A stretch of 64,000 nt of DNA from JAPULR01 sp963665075 (lineage in GTDB: Bacteria; Chloroflexota; Dehalococcoidia; Lucifugimonadales; GCA-2712585). This document shows positions 16,803 to 23,776 of the stretch, one piece after another. The notes beneath the pieces are model-generated. The model was not told the DNA's origin. It saw nothing but the letters and a program-made list of their open reading frames with translations, and searched no databases. The DNA is taken from the NCBI GenBank assembly GCA_963665075.1, contig OY762063.1:1-64000 (forward strand), in the 5' to 3' direction. Position 1 is the first letter of the stretch, and every line of letters begins with the position of its first letter. A program made the translations under genes and the position numbers.

Positions 16803-17377
16803 TTGGCGTTGTCTTGGGAGGGTAGGCTTATGGTGGCGGAGGCGGGAGTGACGACCCTTTCGCCGCGTTGGTTGTCTATCCAGAGGTCGCATTCTATCAG
16901 ATGGTTGCCGTCCGTTTGGCGCAGGTTAGCGACGCGACCGCCGCAGGTTAGGACGTCGCCGGGGAAGACCATGCCGCGGTTGCGGAAGTCGAGGCTTTGG
17001 AGGAAGGATTGGGGGCCGGCCCAGTCCTGCACGAGTTGGACGAGGAAAGCGCCAAGCATCTGACCGTCGACGACGGGGGCGGGCAGGCCCTGGGTTCGGG
17101 CGTAGGGGGCGTCGTAGTGGATTCGGGCGAAGTCCCAGGTGGCGGAGGCGTAGGCCATCATGTTTGGGAGGCGGATTTGCTTGGTCAGGGTTGGGAGAGT
17201 ATCGCCAACGGAGGGGTTTTCGAGGGGGAAGGGAGGGGATGGATTCCCGCTTTCGCGGGAATGACGGGAGGGGGTGCGGGAATGACGGGAGGGGGTGCGG
17301 GAATGAGGGGAGGGGGCGCGGGAATGTGGGGTAGTGGAGTGGGAATGATGGGTAGTGGAGTGGGCTTGGGCGTTCAT
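16799..17377 (-). CDS. MaoC-like hydratase with repeat-derived N-terminal extension
   Basis: 192 residues. The MaoC hot-dog domain begins near residue 50 (FPLENPSVGDTL). It carries the catalytic D-x4-H in TWDFARIHYD and the later GMVFPGDVLTCGG. It should hydrate enoyl-CoA, with the neighbouring non-catalytic MaoC_N protein as partner. The first 45 residues (HSRTPSR/HSRESGNPS) are translated from an R1 repeat and its 21-bp tandem copies. The ATG at 17377 overlaps the upstream stop (ATGA), and the gene's own stop overlaps the RidA ATG (ATGA). An internal start at or after the Leu/Pro stretch cannot be excluded. Confidence 0.8.
   Translation of the reverse strand: MNAQAHSTTHHSHSTTPHSRAPSPHSRTPSRHSRTPSRHSRESGNPSPPFPLENPSVGDTLPTLTKQIRLPNMMAYASATWDFARIHYDAPYARTQGLPAPVVDGQMLGAFLVQLVQDWAGPQSFLQSLDFRNRGMVFPGDVLTCGGRVANLRQTDGNHLIECDLWIDNQRGERVVTPASATISLPSQDNAK
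17238..17337. repeat. R1 palindrome plus 21-bp tandem array inside a coding sequence
   Basis: R1 (GGATTCCCGCTTTCGCGGGA) at 17238-17260 is followed by about four decaying 21-bp copies of its right arm (CGGGAATGACGGGAGGGGGT). Because 21 is a multiple of 3, the array is read as 7-residue repeats in the MaoC N-terminus. Confidence 0.85.
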
Positions 17378-17889
17378 GCTGGGCTGCCATTGTCGTCTAC
17401 AGGTTTGCGATAGAGGAGGACTTCGGTGTTTATGGTGAGGAGGTCGTTGTGTTGGTTGCGGTAGGTGATTTTGACTTCCTGGAACGTCAGGGGGCCGGAG
17501 CGTCCGTGTTTCTGCCAGACGCGGGTGACTTTTCGGGTTGCGGTTATGATGTCGGAGGGGTGTAGGCGCTGGAAGAAGCGGTAGCTGTTGCCAGCGCGTA
17601 TGGGCGTGCCGGGAGATTGTTGGTCAAGAGCGGCGGGGAGGCCGCTTTCGTCGAGGGCGTCGCCGTAGAAGCGGAAGGTGTCGGTGAGGAGGGTTGGGGG
17701 GGCGATTACGTCGGGGAGGCCGGCTTTGCGGGCGGCGTCGGGGTTGGTGTAGAGAGGGTTGGGGTCGTCGACGGCGTCGGCGTACATTCGGAAAGCGGCG
17801 CGTCCGATGGGTTTTTCGTCGGTGAAGGTCTGTTGCCGTCCCACGGTGCGCTGAAGATTCTTTAGGAGGGTTTCCGTTTCGTCCCGCAA
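17374..17889 (-). CDS. MaoC_N-type hydratase subunit (non-catalytic partner)
   Basis: 171 residues, FAS1/MaoC N-terminal dehydratase type. GRAAFRMYADAVDDPNPLYTNPDAARKAGLPDVIAPPTL is the family signature. It has Asp but lacks the catalytic His of D-x4-H, as in the structural half of two-chain hydratases such as ChsH2. SYRFFQRLHPSDIITATRKV closes the hot-dog fold. It overlaps the following MaoC gene by ATGA and starts 3 bp after the SDR stop, so a heteromeric (R)- or (S)-enoyl-CoA hydratase is likely. Confidence 0.85.
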   Translation of the reverse strand: MRDETETLLKNLQRTVGRQQTFTDEKPIGRAAFRMYADAVDDPNPLYTNPDAARKAGLPDVIAPPTLLTDTFRFYGDALDESGLPAALDQQSPGTPIRAGNSYRFFQRLHPSDIITATRKVTRVWQKHGRSGPLTFQEVKITYRNQHNDLLTINTEVLLYRKPVDDNGSPA

Positions 17890-17892
17890 GGT

Positions 17893-18660
17893 CTAACCGG
17901 CGTTTGCGCCCGGGCCCCAGGTCTTGCCGAAGTCGTCGACGTGGACGTATTTGCCGGTCATGGTTTGGGCGGTCTGGAGGGCGAGGAAGACGGCCCCGGG
18001 GCCGTTTCGTGAAGGTTCGATGCGTGTGTCCCAGTTCTGGCGATTCCACGGGATCGCCCAGGAGCCTTCGCTTCGCATACTGCCGGGGCTGAGGACGTTT
18101 ACGGCGATGTTGTGGGGCTGCATCTCGTCGGCGAGGGCGTGGCTGACCATGTGGAGGGCGGCCTTGCTGGCGCTGTAGGCGGAGCCGCCGCCGGGAATGA
18201 GTTCAAGTCCCATGCGGGAGCCGATGTTGACGACGCTGCCTTTCTTCTGGGCAATCATGACGGGTAGGACGTGGCGGCAGCAGAGGTAGGGGCCGCGGAT
18301 GTTGACGGCCATGAGGTTGTCCCATCGGTCGGGTTCGATGTTCAGGAGGGGTTCGTTGATTATCATAAGGCCGGCATTGTTGACGAGGACGTCGATGCGT
18401 CCGTAGGCGTCCATGACGCGTTCGACCATTGCTTGCACCTGGGCTTCGTCGGTGACGTCGCAGGGGACGCCGAGGGCATGTCCGCCGTTGGCTCGGATTT
18501 CGGAGGCGGTGTCGTCGGCGGTGCCGGCGAGGCCGGTGGGGGACGTGGGACGGGAGCAGGCGACGACGGTTGCGCCTTCGGCGGCGTAGGCGAGGGCGAT
18601 GGCCTTGCCCAAGCCTCTGCTGGCGCCGGTTACGATGGCTACGAGGCCTTTCATCTGCAT
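17893..18660 (-). CDS. Short-chain dehydrogenase/reductase
   Basis: 255 residues, classical SDR: VTGASRGLGKAIAL (TGxxxGxG), NNAG in VLVNNAGLMI, catalytic Ser in NIGSRMG, Y-x-x-x-K in YSASKAALH, and LSPGSM after it. The acidic or basic residue after the second strand is Arg (SRPTSP), suggesting NADP(H) preference. It is first of a five-gene coupled operon (SDR, MaoC_N, MaoC, RidA, glutaryl-CoA dehydrogenase-like), so oxidation of a hydroxyacyl-CoA or reduction of a ketone in the same pathway is likely. Confidence 0.87.
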   Translation of the reverse strand: MQMKGLVAIVTGASRGLGKAIALAYAAEGATVVACSRPTSPTGLAGTADDTASEIRANGGHALGVPCDVTDEAQVQAMVERVMDAYGRIDVLVNNAGLMIINEPLLNIEPDRWDNLMAVNIRGPYLCCRHVLPVMIAQKKGSVVNIGSRMGLELIPGGGSAYSASKAALHMVSHALADEMQPHNIAVNVLSPGSMRSEGSWAIPWNRQNWDTRIEPSRNGPGAVFLALQTAQTMTGKYVHVDDFGKTWGPGANAG

Positions 18661-18704
18661 TGTTTTTACCCTTGCGGAGTTTGGTTGTGGTGGGGGTTGG
18701 TGTA

Positions 18705-18729
18705 ACTGTATGCAGGGGTATTATACAGT
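18705..18729 (-). promoter_or_regulatory. Perfect -10 box within an inverted repeat, upstream of the SDR operon
   Basis: On the minus strand TATAAT (18720-18725). It lies within an inverted repeat ACTGTAT (18705-18711) / ATACAGT (18723-18729) with 11-nt loop. No good -35 is seen at 17 bp, so an activator or a different sigma factor is possible. The half-site AACTGTAT also occurs, reversed, in the inositol-synthase operator at 27251. Confidence 0.4.
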
Positions 18730-18741
18730 AGTGGAGGCGAT

Positions 18742-20406
18742 TCAGGGCGGGAGGATTTCTACGCGGCGGGGCTCCGTGTTGAAGGTGAGTATTCCAATCT
18801 CAATAAATCCGTGGACGATATAGATGCCTGGGGCAACAGGCTCAGCACGGACGTTTACCTGCTGCCACTCTTCAACGAATTCGATCTTTTCGCCAGGTTG
18901 CAGGTGTTGGCCGAATAATGCCGCTAACCTGGGCTGTCCGCATCCCCAAAACCAAACCCCTTTCTGGTCCGGCGTAGAAATGGTGAAGTCATAAGCAGGA
19001 CTACCAGCAAGAAAGAAGCCAACCGTTTCATCACCGACGTTCTCAAGCGTTAGCTTCATTGTGACGGCTTCCCCGTAAGGGACTTGCGTTGGGATGTCCA
19101 ATGAGAAATCGACTTTACGTTGGGGGGTCTCAGGTAAGGCATTTTTTGTTCTGCGTGGCCATTGTCCACGAAACTCGCATCCGATGTCGAGTACAACGGC
19201 ATCCCGAGGAACATCCACCTTCAAAAGCGCAGTCTCCATAGCTTCACGCACGCCGCGCAATGCATAGGCGCTTATCCAAATTCGCTCTTTACCTTTAGGG
19301 TTCCATTCGGCGCCCACAAGTAAACCGGCAAAGCCTGGGACATCCCACACAATATCTTGCAGTGCATCGCGCCATGCGTTTAGCTGGTCGGCACTGTATT
19401 CTGTCTCAGTAAACTGGGACTCTCGGCCTGAAGTTAGGCTTGTTGCCGTTTCCGTAGGCGTAGGCGATGGGGTTGGCTTAGGTGGGGCGATAGTGGCGGA
19501 TGTTGGGAGGATTTGGATGGGGTGGGGTTTTGTTTCCAACTGATGTACATCCTTTCGAGGCTCGTCATAAGTGCCGATGTACATCATTCCGTACACTTGG
19601 TAGTTGCCTGAGGCGACAGGTTCTCCGTGGATGTCCACCTGTTGCCACTCACCAACAAATTCCAGCTTCTCCCCGGGCTCCAAGGATTTACCTGGTAGAC
19701 CGGCGGTTGCAATTCGGGCACACCCCCAATTCCATATACTTTCCCCACCCGCCGTGGATACTACAAAGTCATAGGGCAGACCCCCACCAAGGATGAGACC
19801 CACGGTCTTATCACTGGTGTTTTCCAGCGTCAGTTTGAGAGGTACGGTCTCGCCGTAGGAAACTTGCTGAGGAAGATCCCATGATACTTCGATTGACGAA
19901 AGGAAAGACTCTTCGGGAGACACTCGTGGGTAGAGCGATGGTGGCTCGGCATATTCACATCCTACATTGATGAAAATAGCGTCTTGAGGGATGTTCAACT
20001 GAGAGGTCGCAGCGTAGATTGTCTCATGTACATCCCGGAGCGGGATGGCCCGGATTTTAATTTGCTTCCTTCGCTCGTCCACACCAGAAGACGTAAAGAG
20101 CCGGAGGTGCCGCACAGCGTCGGCGAACGCTCGGTGCCAAGCCTTTAGCTGGTCTATGCTGTAATTGTTCTGCGGAATCTGGGGCTTGGAGTCTGTGGGA
20201 GCTGGGGTGGGTGCGGGTGTGGTGATAGGCGTAGGTGATGGGGTTGGCTTAGGTGGGGCGATAGTGGCGGATGTTGGGAGGATGGTGGGCTGCGGGGTGC
20301 TCGCGTCTTCGTCGGCGCAGGATGTGATGAGCAGCGTCAAGGTGGCGGTGGTCAACAGCAGCGCAGCCGTGGCGAGGGTTAGGCGTTGGAGGGGTAGTTT
20401 GGGCAT
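18742..20406 (-). CDS. Lipoprotein with duplicated BsuPI-like domains
   Basis: 554 residues. The lipoprotein signal is LLITSC (Cys30). A Pro/Thr linker precedes two copies of a unit made of an alpha/beta part (SIDQLKAWHRAFADAVRHL ... IPQDAIFINVGCEY) and a BsuPI/immunoglobulin-like part (WDLPQQVSYGETVPLKLTLENTSDKTVGL...GEWQQVDIHGEPVASGNYQVYG). The second copy begins after a linker repeating ILPTSATIAPPKPTPSPTP. At DNA level the two linkers (about 19464-19512 and 20240-20284) are nearly identical while the domains have diverged. It is likely anchored outside the membrane. The function is unknown; GC is lower than in neighbours. Confidence 0.75.
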   Translation of the reverse strand: MPKLPLQRLTLATAALLLTTATLTLLITSCADEDASTPQPTILPTSATIAPPKPTPSPTPITTPAPTPAPTDSKPQIPQNNYSIDQLKAWHRAFADAVRHLRLFTSSGVDERRKQIKIRAIPLRDVHETIYAATSQLNIPQDAIFINVGCEYAEPPSLYPRVSPEESFLSSIEVSWDLPQQVSYGETVPLKLTLENTSDKTVGLILGGGLPYDFVVSTAGGESIWNWGCARIATAGLPGKSLEPGEKLEFVGEWQQVDIHGEPVASGNYQVYGMMYIGTYDEPRKDVHQLETKPHPIQILPTSATIAPPKPTPSPTPTETATSLTSGRESQFTETEYSADQLNAWRDALQDIVWDVPGFAGLLVGAEWNPKGKERIWISAYALRGVREAMETALLKVDVPRDAVVLDIGCEFRGQWPRRTKNALPETPQRKVDFSLDIPTQVPYGEAVTMKLTLENVGDETVGFFLAGSPAYDFTISTPDQKGVWFWGCGQPRLAALFGQHLQPGEKIEFVEEWQQVNVRAEPVAPGIYIVHGFIEIGILTFNTEPRRVEILPP

Positions 20407-20483
20407 TGATGTTTACGTTTGCATAGATTGGGATGGTGGCGGATTTGTGGTGAAGGGGTCATTGGAGAGGGGAGGAATCCTAG

Positions 20484-20580
20484 TCGTTTTGAAAACGAAT
20501 ATCGGGCTGATGGGCGAAAATCAGGTATGAATCTGGGGAATTTTGGGGTGTAGTCGTTTCAAAAAAATAGAGAAACGACT
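20484..20580. repeat. Two TCGTTT-type hairpins upstream of the lipoprotein gene
   Basis: TCGTTTT-G-AAAACGA (20484-20498) is a perfect 7-bp palindrome. AGTCGTTTC (20552-20560) pairs perfectly with GAAACGACT (20572-20580) across an 11-nt A-rich loop. Both begin TAGTCGTTT, 70 bp apart. The whole gap 20407-20813 has no gene; it also holds an R2 copy (about 20713-20750). Confidence 0.6.
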
Positions 20581-20765
20581 CTTGGGCGAGGCTGCAAATT
20601 CGCGCGGGTTGATGGGAGTTCGCGGCGATATGAGAGGCAATATGGAACATTTGACGGGATTGTAGCAAAGAGAGGGAATGTTGGCAAGGGGGGAGGTGGC
20701 AGTGGGGGAGTCGCTTGACCCTTCGATAAGCTCAGGACAGGCTCAGGATGGGTTTAGGGGGAGTC

Positions 20766-20790
20766 GGGCGGTTCGCGAACCGCCCCTACG
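20766..20790. repeat. Palindrome with GGTTCGCGAACC core
   Basis: GGGCGGTTCGCGAACCGCCC (20766-20785) is a perfect 20-bp palindrome continued by CCTACG-type right arm. It is the third core type of the palindrome family also found at 97, 36788, 36949, 37004 and 55291; its left GTAG arm is lost. Confidence 0.75.
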
Positions 20791-20813
20791 AGGGGGTGGG
20801 GTGGGTGAAGGTT

Positions 20814-21032
20814 CTAGCTGAATGCTCTGCCGAGGAAGAAGACGAGTACGCCGCCGGCGACGATGAGAAGGGGAGGGACAATCCATCGGATGACGCTCAT
20901 CGCCCCGTAAAACCGAGCGATGGCGTTCTCTATTTTGCGAACCCTCTCCTCCAGCTTGTCGTACCGCTCGTCGTCGGCGGGTGGCGCATTCTGTTGACGC
21001 TCCGGCTGGGGCGGGCCAATATCACCTGCCAT
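20814..21032 (-). CDS. Small tail-anchored coiled-coil protein
   Basis: 72 residues: Pro/Gln-rich start, a short coiled coil (DERYDKLEERVRKIENAIARF), then one membrane segment (VIRWIVPPLLIVAGGVLVFFLG). It overlaps the end of the upstream 93-residue gene by 11 bp, so both are probably co-translated. The layout resembles other small coiled-coil/TM proteins in this window (44437, 59108, 59516). Function unknown. Confidence 0.6.
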   Translation of the reverse strand: MAGDIGPPQPERQQNAPPADDERYDKLEERVRKIENAIARFYGAMSVIRWIVPPLLIVAGGVLVFFLGRAFS

Positions 21033-21303
21033 TGCTTTTTGACCTGGTGACTATCCATTCCCATAGATTATTGTTGTGGAAGCCCCAGTAGTACTGCACG
21101 TTTACTACGACGCCCGTGAAGTCGTGCTCGTCGTCGCCGATGCCGATGCTGCGGGACACCTCCTTGGTGGTTTCCCCGTCGGAGGCTATGAAAGCCGCGT
21201 TGGGCACGACGTAGACATTCGCTTCAGAGTATTTCTGCTTCGCCTTCTGAATCAGATGGGCGCGCTGATCGTCGAGAATGCCGATTACGGCGAAGATTTG
21301 CAT
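21022..21303 (-). CDS. Hypothetical 93-residue protein
   Basis: Not recognised. MQIFAVIGILDDQRAHLIQKAKQKYSEANVYVVPNAAFIASDG looks like an alpha/beta domain with an exposed strand. The C-terminus contains several aromatic residues (VQYYWGFHNNNLWEWIV). No signal peptide. It forms a two-gene unit with the overlapping membrane protein. An inverted repeat ACTGG-CTC-CCAGT lies directly before its ATG. Confidence 0.6.
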   Translation of the reverse strand: MQIFAVIGILDDQRAHLIQKAKQKYSEANVYVVPNAAFIASDGETTKEVSRSIGIGDDEHDFTGVVVNVQYYWGFHNNNLWEWIVTRSKSNGR

Positions 21304-21408
21304 GACTGGCTCCCAGTGATTGGCAATTTCACGTTATGCTCGTCTAATCAATTAGTGTGGACTTAAGTATACTTGCCGTGAGAAAGGGATGGCAAGGTGG
21401 CGTGGGGG

Positions 21409-22125
21409 TTAGGGGAGGTTGGGGAGGATGCGGACGTCGTAGCCGGCGCGTTTGAGGGCGAGGTAGCCGATGGCGGCGCGGGCGCCGGTGGTGGAGTAGG
21501 TGACGACTTTGTCCATGCGTCCGACGCCGATGTTGCGGAGGCGTTTGGCGAGATCATTGTCGGGGCGGAGGAGGAAGTGGTCGTCGCCGAGGTATTCGGT
21601 CCAGGGGAGGTTGGAGGCGTTGGGGAGTCGGCCTGAGGCGTTGTATTCTTGGGCGCTGCGGAGGTCTATGAGCTTGGGGGGATTGGGAGAGTCGAGTTCA
21701 TCGAGGGAAGCCCGCTTGTTGGGATTGACGTTGACGTTGAAGTGGCAGGGGGTTGGGGATTCGGGATGGGTGGAGACGGGGTAGCCCTGTTGCGCCCAGC
21801 CTTCGTAGAGGAGGGCGCATAGGGAGACTTCGCCGCGTCCCAGATATTCAAGCGCCCAGGACATGAGGGCGCCGCGTCGTCCATCGTATCCGTCGTAAAC
21901 GAGGGAGCGCTTCGATTCGTCCACCCCCGCTTCGCCAAAGACGGCGGCCAACGCTTCGTCAGAGAGCAGCGCGCCTCGTTCGTCAAGTAGTCGCTCCAAG
22001 GGGACGTTGACGGCTCCGGGGAGGTGGCCGCGGTGGTAGTCGGAGGCGGGTCTGGGGTCGAGGATATGGACGTCGTCCAGTTCCAGCCAGTATTTGACCC
22101 AGGTGGGGTCTGCAAGGGTAGCCAT
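21409..22125 (-). CDS. Two-domain rhodanese-like protein lacking catalytic cysteine
   Basis: 238 residues, two rhodanese folds as in thiosulfate/mercaptopyruvate sulfurtransferases. Domain 1 (DVHILDPRPASDYHRGHLPGAVNVP) has Asp in the loop VYDGYDGRRG, normal for the inactive N-terminal domain. Domain 2 (LIDLRSAQEYNASGRLPNASNLPW) has YSTTGARAA where active enzymes have YC-x-x-G-x-RA, so the sulfur-carrying Cys is Ser. The usual DGSWxEW tail is also missing. It is probably not a sulfurtransferase and may bind or regulate. An AAGGAG precedes the start, 2 bp after the transporter stop. Confidence 0.8.
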   Translation of the reverse strand: MATLADPTWVKYWLELDDVHILDPRPASDYHRGHLPGAVNVPLERLLDERGALLSDEALAAVFGEAGVDESKRSLVYDGYDGRRGALMSWALEYLGRGEVSLCALLYEGWAQQGYPVSTHPESPTPCHFNVNVNPNKRASLDELDSPNPPKLIDLRSAQEYNASGRLPNASNLPWTEYLGDDHFLLRPDNDLAKRLRNIGVGRMDKVVTYSTTGARAAIGYLALKRAGYDVRILPNLP

Positions 22126-22127
22126 GT

Positions 22128-23453
22128 CTATTTCTCCTTAGTGGGCGGATTCGGCGCGGCGTCGTCTCTCGGCGGGAGGTTTCCGGCGGTTCGGAGGCCC
22201 TTGTAGGTGGCCAGCATAACAGAAACGGCGGCGATGATGACGGCGCCGCCGGTGGAGACGGCGATGCCGGCGGTGGTGAGGGTGGCGATGACGCCGCTGA
22301 CGAAGCCGCCCAGGGGAGTGAAGCCGAAGGTTAGGCTGTAGAGGCCGAGGATGCGGCCCCGCATCCTGTCGATGGCGAGAAGCTGGAGAAGCGCACCCAT
22401 CGAGGCGTCGTAGGAGGTGAGGCAGAGACCGACCAGGGCGGACAGGAACAAGGAGGCGGCGAACCAGGAGGAGAAGCCGAAGATGAAGAGGGACGCGCCG
22501 GAAGCGGCGCCTGCGGCGGCGAGGAGGAATCCCTTGGAGCGGGACTCGGACATGGCGGCCATGATGAAAGTGGCGATTACGCCGCCGATGCTGCCTGCGG
22601 CGGAGAGGTATCCCAGGCCGGACGCGCCCACGTCGAGCACGTCCTTGGCGATTACGGGGAGCATGACGAAGTAGGAGAAGCCGAATAGCTCGACGACGGC
22701 GCTGAACATGAGCAGAGAGCGGATGGAGCGGGTGCGGGCGGCGTAGGCCAGTCCCTCGCGGGCGTTCTTCCAGAGGCCGCCGGAGTCGGGTGGGCGCTGA
22801 TAGCGAGTCTTGACTATCAGGATGGGGAGAGGGCTGAAGAGCATTACGGCGGTCATGGCGACGTAGCAGTATCCGAGGCCCCACTGTTCGATGAGGAAGC
22901 CGGCGAGGATGGAGCCGGGGATGCGGGCGATGCTGAAGGCGCCGTGGGTGATGGCGACGGCGTTCAGGAGGCGTCGAGGGCCGACGGTGTCGTAGATCAT
23001 GGCCTCGCCGGAGGGGAGGACCGTCGCCATGAGCATGCCAAGGACGACGGTGGAGACGAGGATGTGCCAGAGTTCCATGTTGCCGGTGAGCATGAGGATG
23101 GCGAGGATGAGGAAGATGACGGCGCGGGATAGCTGGGCGACGGCGAGGATGACGCGTCGGTTGAAGCGGTCGACGATGACGCCGGCGAGGATGCCGAAGC
23201 CGACCTGTCCGGCGCCGCGCAATCCGGCGACGCCGCCGACCCAGAAGGCGGAGTCGGTGACTTCCAGCACCATCCAGCCCTGGGCGAGCATTTCCATCGT
23301 CATGCCGACGTAGTTGAGGATGTAGAAGAACCAGATGAGGCGGAAGTCGCGGTTGGTGAGGGCGATGAAGAGGCGGCCCAAGCGAGTGGTGGGCTGCGGG
23401 GGAGCTTCGCGCTGTTCGGGCGGTTCTCTGTTGCTCTGTTGTTGCGGGTTCAT
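22128..23453 (-). CDS. Major facilitator superfamily transporter (MFS_3-type exporter)
   Basis: 441 residues with about 12 hydrophobic segments and a polar N-terminus (QQQSNREPPEQREAPPQPTT). The loop VIVDRFNRRVILAVAQL after the second segment is the MFS motif A region (D-R-x-x-R-R). The second half restarts with a comparable pattern (YLSAAGSIGGVIATFIMAAMSESRSKGFLL), and DRMRGRILGLYSLTFGFTPLGGFVSG is typical of EntS/MFS_3 exporters. Substrate unknown. It is followed immediately by the rhodanese-like gene. Confidence 0.85.
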   Translation of the reverse strand: MNPQQQSNREPPEQREAPPQPTTRLGRLFIALTNRDFRLIWFFYILNYVGMTMEMLAQGWMVLEVTDSAFWVGGVAGLRGAGQVGFGILAGVIVDRFNRRVILAVAQLSRAVIFLILAILMLTGNMELWHILVSTVVLGMLMATVLPSGEAMIYDTVGPRRLLNAVAITHGAFSIARIPGSILAGFLIEQWGLGYCYVAMTAVMLFSPLPILIVKTRYQRPPDSGGLWKNAREGLAYAARTRSIRSLLMFSAVVELFGFSYFVMLPVIAKDVLDVGASGLGYLSAAGSIGGVIATFIMAAMSESRSKGFLLAAAGAASGASLFIFGFSSWFAASLFLSALVGLCLTSYDASMGALLQLLAIDRMRGRILGLYSLTFGFTPLGGFVSGVIATLTTAGIAVSTGGAVIIAAVSVMLATYKGLRTAGNLPPRDDAAPNPPTKEK

Positions 23454-23776
23454 TTTGAGGGGCGCGGGATGATATTAGATGGTGAATCCAAAGGCGGGTA
23501 AGGTACACCCACAAGGGTTGCGTTCGCAAGACAAAGGCGGTAGGGGAAGGTGGGACGTCTGCCCACAGGAGGTGCCCATGCGGAAGAAGGGTGGGGGCTT
23601 AGTTGAGGTATGAGGAGTGGGCCCCGCTTTCGCGAAGGTGGGAGAGGACGGGGGGATTCACCCTCACCCCAACCCTCTCCCAGGACGGGAGAGGGGGAAG
23701 ATCGGAGGGGGAGCGCCCATCCCATCCGCGCCCCGCCGTGGGTTCCCGCTTTCGCAGGAATGACGAAGTGGTGTGG
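23454..23776. repeat. Gene-free gap with R4 and R1 repeats
   Basis: Between the MFS start and the propeller gene end. R4 (CCCTCACCCCAACCCTCTCC...GGGAGAGGGGGAAG) lies at about 23661-23702, with R1 remnants at about 23620 and 23740-23766 (GGTTCCCGCTTTCGCAGGAA). No coding signal is seen. Confidence 0.7.

Noticed and set aside
15579..16892. Longer start for the RidA protein at 16892
   Set aside because: The extra 30 residues are Arg-rich noise over the MaoC gene; ATG 16802 forms an ATGA overlap.
20484..20580. TCGTTT hairpins as a rho-independent terminator
   Set aside because: The T-tract is in the loop rather than after the stem, and no gene ends just upstream on either strand.
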